DNA of 64,000 bases from positions 186,001 to 250,000 of the forward strand of contig NZ_JACGXL010000007.1 in NCBI RefSeq assembly GCF_014138265.1. Direction: 5' to 3'. The notes beneath the pieces are model-generated. The model was given only the letters and a program-made list of their open reading frames with translations, had not been told where the DNA came from and ran no database searches. This document shows positions 19,096 through 28,232 of this stretch, one piece after another. The translations under genes and the position numbers were made by a program. Position 1 is the stretch's first letter. Every line of letters starts with the position of its first letter. This DNA comes from Dokdonella fugitiva (GTDB taxonomy: Bacteria; Pseudomonadota; Gammaproteobacteria; Xanthomonadales; Rhodanobacteraceae).

Positions 19096-21423
19096 ATGTC
19101 GGCCAGGCACTACCGTTTCGGAGGTTTCGAGCTCGACGCATCATCGCGTACGTTGCGCGACGCGCACGGGCCGGTCGCGCTGCCGCTGAAGTCGTTCGAT
19201 TGCCTCGTCTACCTGATCGAGCAGCGCGAGCGCGCAGTCGGCCGCGACGAGCTCATCAGCGCGGTGTGGGGTCGCGCCGACGTCAGCGACGCGCTGCTCG
19301 GCCAGACGCTCGCGCGGGCGCGTCGCGCGATCGGCGATACCGGCGACGAACAGCGCTTCATCCGCACGGTCGCGCGCTTCGGCTACCACTGGGTCGCGCC
19401 GGTCGTCGTCGTCGAACAGGTGGCGCCGCCGGCGCCGGAGCCCGCGATCGCCGACACCGCGCGCGCGCTGCCCGCGCTCCCCGGTGAGATGCGCACGCCG
19501 TCCACCGCGCGCCGCCGCCGTGTCGTGCCGGTCGGGGTCGCCGTCGCATTCGCGCTGGCGACGGCGGCGCTCCTCGTTTGGTGGCGCATGCCGCCTGCGA
19601 TGCCCGAAGTCGCTTCGGCCGGTGCAGCGCTCGTGTTGCCCGTCGACGTGCCCGACGACGGCGGCGACGCGCGCTGGATCCGTTTCGGGGCGATGGACTA
19701 CCTCGCCTCGCGACTGCGCGAACGCAGCGGCCGGCCGGTGTTGCCGTCGGAGCAGGTGATCGCGTACCTCGCGCGCGACGGCGAGGCGGCCGTCGATCCG
19801 GCCAGACGCCGCGCGCTCGCGCTCGCGGCGGGCGCTTCACTCGTGCTCGCCGCGCGCATGCACAGGGAAGCGCACGGATGGACGGTCGAGCTCGACGTCG
19901 AGGACAGCGAGCGCAACGTGCGCCATGCGGCGACCGCGCCGACGCCGCTGCAGGCGATCGATCGCGCGCTCGCCGACTGGCTCGGCGATCCGGCGATCGC
20001 CGAAACACCCGCGCGGCCGACCGCGCTCGAGCTGCAGCAGCGCATCGATGCGGCGTTCCTCGAAGGCGATCTGCGCGAAGCCGCGGCGATCGCAGAAGCC
20101 GCGCCGGCCGACCTGCAGCGCCTGCCCGAGATCGCCGTGCGCGTGGCGGAGGTCGACGAACGCTCCGGTCGCATGGAGCAGGCGCAGCGCGATTTCGAGC
20201 GCCTCGCGTCGGCACCCGACGTGTCGCCGCTCGTGCACGCGCGGTCGCTGTACGGCCTGTGCGCGGTCGCCTTTCGCCGCAACGAGCCCGAACGCGCGCA
20301 GGCGCACTGTCGCGCCGCGCTCGCCGCGCTCGACGGCCGCCACGAGCCGCTGCTGCTCGGTCGCGCCTACATGATGCGCGGCGTGATCGAAGACCAGCTC
20401 GGCAGATACGAGGACGCGCTCTCCAGCTTCGCGCGCGCGCGCATCGAATGGCAGGCGGCCGGCAACCTGCCGGGCGAGGCGAGCCTCGACGTCAACGAGG
20501 GTCTGGCGCATGCGCACCACGGCCGTTTCGCCGAAGCAGTCGCGTCGTTCCAACGCGGCGCGGCCGTGTTCGAACGTTTCGGCGTCATCGACCACCTCGC
20601 CTCGACGCTCGCCGCGAAGTCGGACGCGCAGCGCATGATGCTCGACAGCGACGACGCACTCGCGAGCAGCACCAAGGCGTGGCGGCTGGCGCCGCGCATG
20701 GACGATCCACGCGCGGTGCTCGCGATCGCCTACACGCACGCGCAAGCGCTGCTCGCGAACGCGCGGCTCGACGAACTCGGTCGCCTGGTCGAGCGCTACG
20801 ACGACGGTACGCCGGTCGCGCCGCCCGAGTTCGCGCTGATGCGCCTCGCGCGGGACCTTGCGCGCGGCGTGGTGGCGCCGCTGTCGGTCGGCGATGTCGA
20901 CCGGCTCGTCGACCGCGTGCTCGCGCCGCCCGACCCGAGCAGCGACGCGCGCCTGTCGCGCACGGTCGACCTGCTCGTCGCGGCCGCGCTCGCACAGGGG
21001 CGGCGCGACGTCGCCGCGCACGCGCTGCAGCGGCTGCACGACGCGGGCGAGACGCCGCTCGATGCCGACCGCCCGTTCGTCGCCGCGTTCGCGTCCGCGC
21101 GCCTCGCCGCGGCCGACGGTGACGCCGCGGCGGCTGACGCCGGTTACGCGCGCGCGTTCGACCTCGCGCTCGCGGCGAGCCGGGCGGACGAGTGGGTGCC
21201 CGCCGGCGCCGCGCGCGTCGCCGCACTCGTGCGCGGGGGACGGCTCGACGCCGCGCGCGGCGTCGGCGGCCGTCTGGCCGCGTACGCCGATCGCGACCTC
21301 GACGCGGCCGAGGCGCTGCTCGCGCTCTACGACGCCGGCGGCGAGACGGCCGCCGCCGCGCGACTGCGCGAGCGCATCGAAGTGCTGCGCGGACAGCGTC
21401 TTGCGGCCGAGCATGCGCCGTGA
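19096..21423 (+). CDS. Winged-helix (OmpR/CadC-type) regulator with membrane helix and TPR region
   Basis: This 775-residue protein starts MSARHYRFGGFELDASSRTL and has an N-terminal Trans_reg_C winged helix (about 5-105) with VWGRADVSDALLGQTLARARRAIGD and the C-terminal hairpin FIRTVARFGYHWVAP. A proline/alanine linker leads to one transmembrane helix (about 142-162, VPVGVAVAFALATAALLVWW). A large, helical, TPR-like region follows (from about 300) and would be periplasmic. Domain order matches CadC-type one-component membrane regulators, which bind DNA directly in response to periplasmic signals. The next gene is preceded by an 11-bp-periodic repeat that suits such a protein. The ligand is unknown. 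ATG 19096 is chosen; the frame upstream is a shadow of the preceding gene. Confidence 0.85.
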   Translation: MSARHYRFGGFELDASSRTLRDAHGPVALPLKSFDCLVYLIEQRERAVGRDELISAVWGRADVSDALLGQTLARARRAIGDTGDEQRFIRTVARFGYHWVAPVVVVEQVAPPAPEPAIADTARALPALPGEMRTPSTARRRRVVPVGVAVAFALATAALLVWWRMPPAMPEVASAGAALVLPVDVPDDGGDARWIRFGAMDYLASRLRERSGRPVLPSEQVIAYLARDGEAAVDPARRRALALAAGASLVLAARMHREAHGWTVELDVEDSERNVRHAATAPTPLQAIDRALADWLGDPAIAETPARPTALELQQRIDAAFLEGDLREAAAIAEAAPADLQRLPEIAVRVAEVDERSGRMEQAQRDFERLASAPDVSPLVHARSLYGLCAVAFRRNEPERAQAHCRAALAALDGRHEPLLLGRAYMMRGVIEDQLGRYEDALSSFARARIEWQAAGNLPGEASLDVNEGLAHAHHGRFAEAVASFQRGAAVFERFGVIDHLASTLAAKSDAQRMMLDSDDALASSTKAWRLAPRMDDPRAVLAIAYTHAQALLANARLDELGRLVERYDDGTPVAPPEFALMRLARDLARGVVAPLSVGDVDRLVDRVLAPPDPSSDARLSRTVDLLVAAALAQGRRDVAAHALQRLHDAGETPLDADRPFVAAFASARLAAADGDAAAADAGYARAFDLALAASRADEWVPAGAARVAALVRGGRLDAARGVGGRLAAYADRDLDAAEALLALYDAGGETAAAARLRERIEVLRGQRLAAEHAP

Positions 21424-21480
21424 CGCGCGTGTCACGGCGATGTCACGCCCGTGTCAACGTGCCCTGACGCCCGTTTGACG
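21421..21480 (+). promoter_or_regulatory. 11-bp direct repeats (TGTCA / TGACGC), possible operator
   Basis: TGTCA occurs at 21430, 21441 and 21452, exactly 11 bp apart. TGACGC follows at 21465 and 21476, again 11 bp apart, with a further TGACGC at 21421, overlapping the stop codon of the regulator gene. One-turn spacing of direct repeats is how OmpR/PhoB-type winged helices bind, and PhoB boxes themselves use CTGTCA. The site lies between a winged-helix regulator and a secreted-protein gene. A TTGACG (21475-21480) could serve as a -35, with TAGGGT (21501-21506) as a poor -10. Confidence 0.5.
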
Positions 21481-21563
21481 CGCGCGACGGCACGCAGGCC
21501 TAGGGTCGGGCGACATGGTCGGGCGGGGCCCGGCCGCTCCGACTTTCCACGAGGGCGTCCATC

Positions 21564-23693
21564 TTGAACACGATCCCGCTGAACGCGATCCCGATCCTCC
21601 TCCGCCGCGTCCTCATGGCCGGCCTACTCGCACCGGCGTTCGCGGCTGCGGCGGCGCCGACGACCCTGCATGTGCGCCCCGCCGCGACGCTCGGCAGCGA
21701 GATCGCGCTCGACATCGGCCTCGCGCTCGACGACGGCAACCCGGCCACCTGCGGCAGCGCGACCGATCTCGCCGTGCACGCGGGCGACGCGGTCAACTTC
21801 TGCTACACGCTGACCAACCATTCCACCCGGACGCTCGCCTACCACACGCTCGTCGACAGCGTCGACGGCACGATCTTCACGCTCATGCACGAGGCGGTCG
21901 CGCCCGGCGGCACGCTGCAGTTCAACCGCATCGTCACCGCGACGCTCGGCGTCGAGGACTACACCGCCGACTGGACCGCCCAGGACCAGGAGCCCGGCTA
22001 CGCGGCCGCGCCGGTCGCGTTCGGCTTCACCGACATCGTCGGCAGCGGCACGCCGCTCGACCTCGCCGACGACGGCGCGACCGGCGTGACGTTGCCGTTC
22101 GCGTTCCCGTTCTTCGACGGCGCGAGCGACCTGCTCACGATCGGCAACAACGGCACGCTCGTGCTCGGCACGCTGACCGGCTTCAGCTACGCGTTCAACG
22201 ATCCGCTGCCGTACGCGCCCGACGTGTTCATGGGCGGGCCGATCATCGCGCCGTTCTGGGACGATTTCGCCGACAGCGCCGGCAACGTCTGGTGGCAGGT
22301 CGACGGCACGCCGCCGAACCGCCGTGCGATCGTGCAGTGGATTCGCCCGCACTTCCTGCAGTCGGGCGGCGCGCCCGCGGTGTTCCAGGCGTGGCTCGGC
22401 GAGGACGGCTCGCTCGAATTCCACTATGCCAACACCGTGTTCGGCGACGCCGCGAATCCGGACTGGGACAACGGCGGCAGTGCGACCGTCGGCCTGCAGA
22501 ACGCGGACGCATCGATCGGCAACCAGTACTCCTACGACACACCGTCGTTGTCGCCCGCGAGCGCGCTCGCCTGGACGCGCACGTCGCCGACTGCGTATGC
22601 AACGAGCGCGGGCGCGCATCTCGACGTCGCACCCGCGCTCGCGCCGGCGACGATCGCGGTCACGCCCGATCCGCTCGCGGCGTCGGCCGAGCCCGGCGGC
22701 GCCGCGGTTGCGTTGCCGCTCGTGATCGCCAACGACGGCGACCAGGCGCTCGATTGGTCCGCGCTCGAAGCGCCAGCGGCGCGGCCGGCCGGCGCGCCGG
22801 CGCCGCAGGCGTCGTCGTCGCTCGCCGTGCGCAAGCTCGCCGCGAACGCCGCGACGCGGGATCGCTGGCGCGCGCGCCAGCCGCAGGTCGTCTCGCTGCG
22901 CGGCGCGGTGACCGAAGGCTGCGACGAATCGACGCCGGGCATCATCGTCCACGACGACGGCGCGCCCGAGGACGGCTATCGCGACGGCAGCGGCCTGTTC
23001 ACGATCGCCGGCTACGTCGACCGCTTCACGCCGAGCGCTTATCCGGCAACGTTCACGAGCGCGTGCGTCGCCTTCCTCGCCTCGGCGGCGGGCACGAGCC
23101 AGGCATTCCAGCTCGTCGTCTACGACGACACCGGCTGGGACGGCGGCCCGGGCAACCTGCTCGCATCGGTCGACGCGATTGCGACCGATATCCCGACCAC
23201 GGCGACGGCCGCGTTCGTGCGGGTCGACCTGTCCGCGCTCGGCATCAGTGTCGCGAGCGGCAACGTCTACATCGGCGTGCAGTTCGATCCGACCCAACCC
23301 GGCACCGCGTTCGTCGCGTCCGACGTCAGCGGCGCACCGGGCGCGGCCTCGGGGTACCTCATGCGCGGCAACCCGGGCGCACTCGGTTCGTGGGATCCGA
23401 TCGTCGACCAGTTCAACGACTACCACGCGCTGCTCGTGCGCGCGGTCGAGCAGCCGGACGCGTGCGCGACGCCGTCCGACGTGCCGTGGCTGAGCCTCGA
23501 CACCACGGCCGGAAGCGTCGACGCGCATGCGCAGGCCACGATCACGGCGACGCTCGACCCGTCGCAGCTCGCCGCCGGCCACTACGCCGCGACGCTGTGC
23601 ATCGGCAGCAACGATCCGGCCCATCCGCGCCTCGTCGTGCCGGTCAGCTTCGACGTCGGCGACCGCCTGTTCGACGACGGCTTCGACGGCTAG
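21564..23693 (+). CDS. Secreted beta-domain protein with GFD tail
   Basis: This protein of about 709 residues has no known catalytic motif. I use the TTG start at 21564 because GAGGGCG lies just before it and it gives a proper signal peptide with an arginine pair (ILLRRVLMAGLLAPAFAAAAA). ATG 21615 is the alternative. The middle has a PFAFPFFDGASDLLTIGNNG segment typical of extracellular cell-surface modules and a WWQVDGTPPNRRAIVQW repeat-like stretch. Two BACON-like or immunoglobulin-like parts follow, the last (about 640-695) containing VPWLSLDTTAGSVDAHAQAT and CIGSNDPAHPRLVVPVSF. It ends DRLFDDGFDG, part of the tail family. It is the first gene after the CadC-like regulator. Confidence 0.8.
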   Translation: MNTIPLNAIPILLRRVLMAGLLAPAFAAAAAPTTLHVRPAATLGSEIALDIGLALDDGNPATCGSATDLAVHAGDAVNFCYTLTNHSTRTLAYHTLVDSVDGTIFTLMHEAVAPGGTLQFNRIVTATLGVEDYTADWTAQDQEPGYAAAPVAFGFTDIVGSGTPLDLADDGATGVTLPFAFPFFDGASDLLTIGNNGTLVLGTLTGFSYAFNDPLPYAPDVFMGGPIIAPFWDDFADSAGNVWWQVDGTPPNRRAIVQWIRPHFLQSGGAPAVFQAWLGEDGSLEFHYANTVFGDAANPDWDNGGSATVGLQNADASIGNQYSYDTPSLSPASALAWTRTSPTAYATSAGAHLDVAPALAPATIAVTPDPLAASAEPGGAAVALPLVIANDGDQALDWSALEAPAARPAGAPAPQASSSLAVRKLAANAATRDRWRARQPQVVSLRGAVTEGCDESTPGIIVHDDGAPEDGYRDGSGLFTIAGYVDRFTPSAYPATFTSACVAFLASAAGTSQAFQLVVYDDTGWDGGPGNLLASVDAIATDIPTTATAAFVRVDLSALGISVASGNVYIGVQFDPTQPGTAFVASDVSGAPGAASGYLMRGNPGALGSWDPIVDQFNDYHALLVRAVEQPDACATPSDVPWLSLDTTAGSVDAHAQATITATLDPSQLAAGHYAATLCIGSNDPAHPRLVVPVSFDVGDRLFDDGFDG

Positions 23694-23714
23694 CGCAAAG
23701 CGATCCACGACGAC

Positions 23715-23747
23715 CGCCGCGTGCGCCCAGTCGGTGCGCACGCGGCG
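23715..23747 (+). terminator. Hairpin after the 21564 gene
   Basis: A perfect 12-bp stem (CGCCGCGTGCGC and complement) with a nine-base loop lies 22 bases after the stop codon. No T-tract follows. Confidence 0.5.
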
Positions 23748-23854
23748 CGAGTGCATCGTCGTGCGGGCGCACGCCGACGCGGGCCGCGGCTGGCACTAAG
23801 GTTTTGGGGCTCGAATCACGTTTGGTTATGGAACGACCAACGTGAGGGATCTCC

Positions 23855-25186
23855 ATGTTCCATCGATGCAGGCATCGCGCGGCCGCGCTGGCTCTCGTCG
23901 CGGGGGGGCTGTGCGTGTGCGACCAGGTGGACGCACAGCCCGCGCTCGCGCGCGTGACCGGGTCGGGTGCGGTGCAGCCGGATGCACTGCTGCGCGATGC
24001 GGCGTTGGCCAGCGGCGGCGACGCCGTCGTGTTCGTTTCCACGGCGAGCAATCTGTTGCCCGGCGGCAACGATGTCGAGAACATCTATCGCTACGAACTG
24101 GACAGCCGCGCGCTGACGCGCGTGAGTTCGGCGCCCGGGACGAACGCGCCCGCCGACAAGATCTGCTACGCGCCGGCCGTTTCCGGCGACGGCAAGGTGG
24201 TCGCGTTCGAGAGCTTCGCGACCAACCTCGTCGCGGGCAGCACCCAGCTCAACGTGTTTCGCCGCGATCTCGACACCGGCGCGATCACGCGCATCAGCGA
24301 CGACGGGACGGGCAACGAAGGCAACAGTCAGGCGCGCAGTCCGGCGCTGTCGGGCGATGGTCGATACACGGTGTTCGTATCGGCAGCGAGCAACCTCGTG
24401 TTCGGCGACAGCAACGGCATGGTCGACGTCTTCGTGCATGATGCCGTCACCCACACGGTGTCGATCCTCAGCCTCAACCGCTTCGGCCAGTTCGCCGACG
24501 GCAGCGTCGAACCGCTGACGCCGCAGGCGATTTCCTCGGATGGGCAGCGCGTGGTGTTCTCCAGCCGCGCCAACGCGATGACGCCGGTCAACGGCAACGG
24601 TCTGCCGCAGGTGTACCTGCTCGACCGCGCGACGAACACGTACACGTTGCTCAGCCATGCGCCCGATGGCGCGCTCGGCGACGGCCTTTCCGATCAGGCG
24701 ACGATTTCCGCGAACGGACGCTTCGTCGCGTTCAGGTCGACCTCGGGCAACCTCCTGCCCGGCAGCGTCAATCGCGTCTACCGCTACGACCGGCAGGACG
24801 GTGTGCTGGTCAACATCCCGTTGCCGGCGGCGGCGGATTTCGATCCGCCCCTCGCGCTGTCGCCGATCCAGTGCCGCTATCCGCGCGTGACCGATGCGGG
24901 CGACGTGCTCGCGACCTGCGACTTCACGTCCCCCGCGCCGCCGCAAGTATTCCTGTGGACCGCCGCGAGCACGCGTTGGCGCCTCGTGAGCCATGCGCTG
25001 GCCGGGTCGTCCGTGTTCGGCGACCTGCGCTCCGGATCGGCGAGTGGCATCAGCGCCGACGGCCAACGCCTCGCCTTCGATTCGCAAGCGACCGATCTCG
25101 TCGCGGGCGACACCAACGCGACCAGCGACGTGATGTTCGATGCCGAGCCACGGCCGGACCTGATCTTCCGCAGCGGCTTCGAATGA
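23855..25186 (+). CDS. Secreted TolB/PD40-like beta-propeller protein with GFE tail
   Basis: This 443-residue protein has a signal peptide (RAAALALVAGGLCVCDQVDA) and then roughly six PD40/WD40-like blades. Recurrent blade motifs include LSGDGRYTVFVSAASNLV, ISANGRFVAFRSTSGNLL and ISADGQRLAFDSQATDLV, each followed by a VYRYD or VFVHD strand. The fold suggests a protein-binding scaffold rather than an enzyme. It ends RPDLIFRSGFE with the tail motif at the very C-terminus. Its stop codon overlaps an ATG (ATGA at 25183-25186) in the frame of the next gene, so the two are probably co-transcribed. Confidence 0.85.
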   Translation: MFHRCRHRAAALALVAGGLCVCDQVDAQPALARVTGSGAVQPDALLRDAALASGGDAVVFVSTASNLLPGGNDVENIYRYELDSRALTRVSSAPGTNAPADKICYAPAVSGDGKVVAFESFATNLVAGSTQLNVFRRDLDTGAITRISDDGTGNEGNSQARSPALSGDGRYTVFVSAASNLVFGDSNGMVDVFVHDAVTHTVSILSLNRFGQFADGSVEPLTPQAISSDGQRVVFSSRANAMTPVNGNGLPQVYLLDRATNTYTLLSHAPDGALGDGLSDQATISANGRFVAFRSTSGNLLPGSVNRVYRYDRQDGVLVNIPLPAAADFDPPLALSPIQCRYPRVTDAGDVLATCDFTSPAPPQVFLWTAASTRWRLVSHALAGSSVFGDLRSGSASGISADGQRLAFDSQATDLVAGDTNATSDVMFDAEPRPDLIFRSGFE

Positions 25187-25224
25187 ACGGTCGCCTTTCC
25201 CCTGATTGCATGGAGCTTTCGCGC

Positions 25225-27969
25225 ATGTCCCGCATCCGACGTCTATCGCGTTTCCTCATCCTCGCATCCGCCGTTGCGGCGGCCGGCCTCGCGCAAGCGG
25301 CCAGCTTCAGGGTCACGACGCCGGCCGACAGCGGTCCCGGTTCGCTGCGGCAGGCGATCACCGACGCCAATGCGAATCGGGGATTGGACGGCATCAGCTT
25401 CGCCATCGATCCGGCGGCGAGCGGCCCGGGACCGTGGACGATCCCGCTGCGTTCGCCGCTGCCGCCGATCAAGGACCGGATCGCGATGTCCGGGTTCTCG
25501 CAGCCGGGCAGCCAACCCGGCTTCCCCGCGCGACCGATGATCGAGATCGACATCGCGGGCATGTCGTGCAACGCGAACGACGATTTCGGTTCCGCGCTGA
25601 CGTTCGTGCGCGGCGCCGAGCGCAGCCTGGTCTCCGGCCTCGCCGTCGTCGGCAACAGCGCCGGCTGCAACGGCGCGGCGATGCTGGTCCTGGCCGATGG
25701 CGTCAAGCTCGTCGCCAATCGTTTCGGCGTGCGCGCCAATGGCGACGTGGTGGGCCTCGGCGGCGTTTCCGTCGGCGTCGGCGTCCTGATGAGCCGCGAC
25801 ACGGTGGTCGGCGATCCCGACCCCGACAACGGCAACATCTTCGCCGGCATCGACTCCATCGCGATCGCCATCGACGGCGGCAACCACGCCGTGCAGCACA
25901 ACTGGTTCGGCAGCAACGGCATGGGCGAAACCGCGCCCGGTTCGATCATCGGCCGCGCCGGCGTGCTCACCGGAAGCATCGCGCTCAATGTGCCGCGGGC
26001 CTATCGGACGACGTACTCCGTGCAGGTCCAGCGCGACAGCTTCGGCTTGCGCGACTCGCGCATCGTCGACAACCGGTTCGTCGCGGTCGACTACGACGGC
26101 ATCTACTTGCACGGCGGCGCACCCGGACCCGATACCCGTGGCAACACGCTGGCGCGCAACCTCTTCGGCACGAACGTCTGGGGACTTCCCGCGCTGGGCG
26201 CCGGTACCGCGATCCGGCTCGAGGACGGCACTCGCGATACCGTCGTCGCCGACAACACCATCCGCAATGGCAATGCGGGCGTCGTGCTCGCGCCGCGTTC
26301 CAGCAACCCGTCGTCGACGCCGGCCGGCACCGGCAACCGCCTCAGCCGCAACGTCTTCTTCGACCTCAATTCGACGGCGATCGCGCTGACCACGCAAAGC
26401 CCGCTCGCCAATGATCCGCTCGACGCGGACGAAGGGCCGAACCGCCTGCAGAATCGTCCCGAGCTCGCCGCCGCCAATACCGCCGGACTGCTCGAAGGCG
26501 GCTTGCACAGCATGCCGGGGCGCACCTACACGATCGAGGTGTTCCTGTCCGCCGCCTGCAGCAGCAGCGGCGGTGACGTCGCGGACATGTTCCTGCAGTC
26601 CTTCGACGTGACCACCGACGGCCAGGGCAACGCGAGCTTCGCGCAGGTCGTGAACCAGCCGCCGTTCGGCAGGCTCGAGGACGGCGACGTGTTCACCGCC
26701 ACTGCGACCGACACCGACGGCAACACCTCGGAGCTGTCCGCGTGCGTGCGCGTGGCGGACCTGCTTCCCGTCACCCTGACGCTGCCGGCGTATCCGACCC
26801 GCGTACCCGCGATGGACCTTACGCTCGACGCCGCCGTCGACGTCTCCGGCAACGGCCCGGTGCCGCCGACCGGCACGGTCGTCTTCAGCGTCGTCGATCC
26901 GAACCGGCACAGCCGTGAACTCGGCCGCGTGCCGGTCGTCAATGGCCGCGCGAGCTTGCCGACGCCGCAGCAGGGCCTGCTGCCGCAGGACGGTCGCTAC
27001 ACGATCGAGGCGCGCTACGAGGGCGACGCACGCTACGCGGCGAACGCGGTTTCCTCGGGCTACGTGTTCGTGTTCCGGCCGCCGACCGCGCTGCTCCAGT
27101 TCGACCAGTCCGCGCCGGTGCGCCACGATCTCATCAGCGACGCGCGTGAGTGGCTCGACCTTGGCAGCAACCAGTGGATGCCGCTCGGCATGGGCGTGTT
27201 CGACGCCTACATCGATGCCGACCGGTTCGACGGCCTCGCCACCGACCAGGCGCTGGTGCGCAAGGGTGGCGACTACTACACCGTCGATGCCGGCGGCCGC
27301 ATGGCGCGGCGCCTTTCGGGCGTGCTCGGGAACCGCGAGATCCTCGACCTCATCCAGGTCGACGGCGACGTCGAGGCCGATGCCCTGGTGCGTGATCCGG
27401 GCACGCGCGCGTACGCGATCGTGCAGTGCCTGTTCCAGCGCGACCGCTGCGAAGCGATCACGCCGCTCGACGTGAATCCTGAGCTCGAATGGCGTGGCAG
27501 CGGGGATTTCGATGGTGACGGTCGCACCGACCTCGTATTCCAGCAGCCGGGCAGCACGAGCGCGACCATCCTGCTGATGGACGATGGCAAGCCGCGCGGC
27601 AGCGTCAACCTGCGCATGCCCGACCTGCCGCACGGGCAGATCGCGACCGCCGACGTCGATGGCGACGGTTTCGACGACCTGCTCTGGACCGATCCGGCCG
27701 GGAACAGGATCGACGTCGAGCTCTTCCAGTACGGGCGTCCGTCCGGCCACCTCCAGGGCAGCCTGCGCGCGACCGGCTGGTCGTTGGCCGGAGCCGTCCA
27801 TACCGCCAAATCGGGCATGACCGACTACGGCAGGGCGGAACTCCTGCTCGGCAACGCCACAGGCGACGCGATGGTCTGGACCGGCCTGGGCATCGGCTCG
27901 GGCAACCTGGCCGGCAGCCTGCAACTGTTGTACGGCAACGTGGATCTCGCTCTCGAGCGGACGCGTTGA
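25225..27969 (+). CDS. Secreted parallel beta-helix protein with Ig-like and FG-GAP repeats
   Basis: This protein of about 914 residues starts at ATG 25225 after GGAG, giving the signal peptide MSRIRRLSRFLILASAVAAA. Upstream in-frame ATGs at 25183 (overlapping the previous stop) and 25210 are possible. A right-handed beta-helix region (about 25-430) has many NxFxxN turns such as LVANRFGV, VVADNTIRNGNAG and LSRNVFFDLNS. An Ig-like (Big_3-type) domain with GTVVFSVVDPN and YTIEARYEGDARY follows (about 515-617). Two FG-GAP/VCBS repeats come last (about 756-825: GDFDGDGRTDLVF, ADVDGDGFDDLLW). It lacks the GFE/GFD tail and ends ALERTR, unlike its neighbours. Confidence 0.85.
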   Translation: MSRIRRLSRFLILASAVAAAGLAQAASFRVTTPADSGPGSLRQAITDANANRGLDGISFAIDPAASGPGPWTIPLRSPLPPIKDRIAMSGFSQPGSQPGFPARPMIEIDIAGMSCNANDDFGSALTFVRGAERSLVSGLAVVGNSAGCNGAAMLVLADGVKLVANRFGVRANGDVVGLGGVSVGVGVLMSRDTVVGDPDPDNGNIFAGIDSIAIAIDGGNHAVQHNWFGSNGMGETAPGSIIGRAGVLTGSIALNVPRAYRTTYSVQVQRDSFGLRDSRIVDNRFVAVDYDGIYLHGGAPGPDTRGNTLARNLFGTNVWGLPALGAGTAIRLEDGTRDTVVADNTIRNGNAGVVLAPRSSNPSSTPAGTGNRLSRNVFFDLNSTAIALTTQSPLANDPLDADEGPNRLQNRPELAAANTAGLLEGGLHSMPGRTYTIEVFLSAACSSSGGDVADMFLQSFDVTTDGQGNASFAQVVNQPPFGRLEDGDVFTATATDTDGNTSELSACVRVADLLPVTLTLPAYPTRVPAMDLTLDAAVDVSGNGPVPPTGTVVFSVVDPNRHSRELGRVPVVNGRASLPTPQQGLLPQDGRYTIEARYEGDARYAANAVSSGYVFVFRPPTALLQFDQSAPVRHDLISDAREWLDLGSNQWMPLGMGVFDAYIDADRFDGLATDQALVRKGGDYYTVDAGGRMARRLSGVLGNREILDLIQVDGDVEADALVRDPGTRAYAIVQCLFQRDRCEAITPLDVNPELEWRGSGDFDGDGRTDLVFQQPGSTSATILLMDDGKPRGSVNLRMPDLPHGQIATADVDGDGFDDLLWTDPAGNRIDVELFQYGRPSGHLQGSLRATGWSLAGAVHTAKSGMTDYGRAELLLGNATGDAMVWTGLGIGSGNLAGSLQLLYGNVDLALERTR

Positions 27970-27986
27970 CGCGGTCCGCACGACCG

Positions 27987-28020
27987 AGCCGTCGCGGGCC
28001 CGTTCCGGCCCGCGACGGCT
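27987..28020 (+). terminator. Hairpin after the beta-helix/FG-GAP gene
   Basis: A perfect 14-bp stem (AGCCGTCGCGGGCC and complement) with a six-base loop lies 17 bases after the stop codon. No T-tract. The rest of the gap (28021-28232) shows no gene. Confidence 0.6.
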
Positions 28021-28232
28021 GCCACGGCGTTCGCGTGCGGGCGCAGGCAGCCTGCTCGCCGATCCGGAGCGACCGGCTGCCGCTGCCGACCGACCGCCTG
28101 CGCGCGGTCAGCGACCCGGACGATCACGCGATCGCGCTCCATGCTCGAGCATGAGGCGCGCATGTCCTGCGCGCCCGCTTTCGGCGCGAATCGGCGTTGG
28201 GACATGGCAGGACTCCCCCGCGAGGTCGTGCC

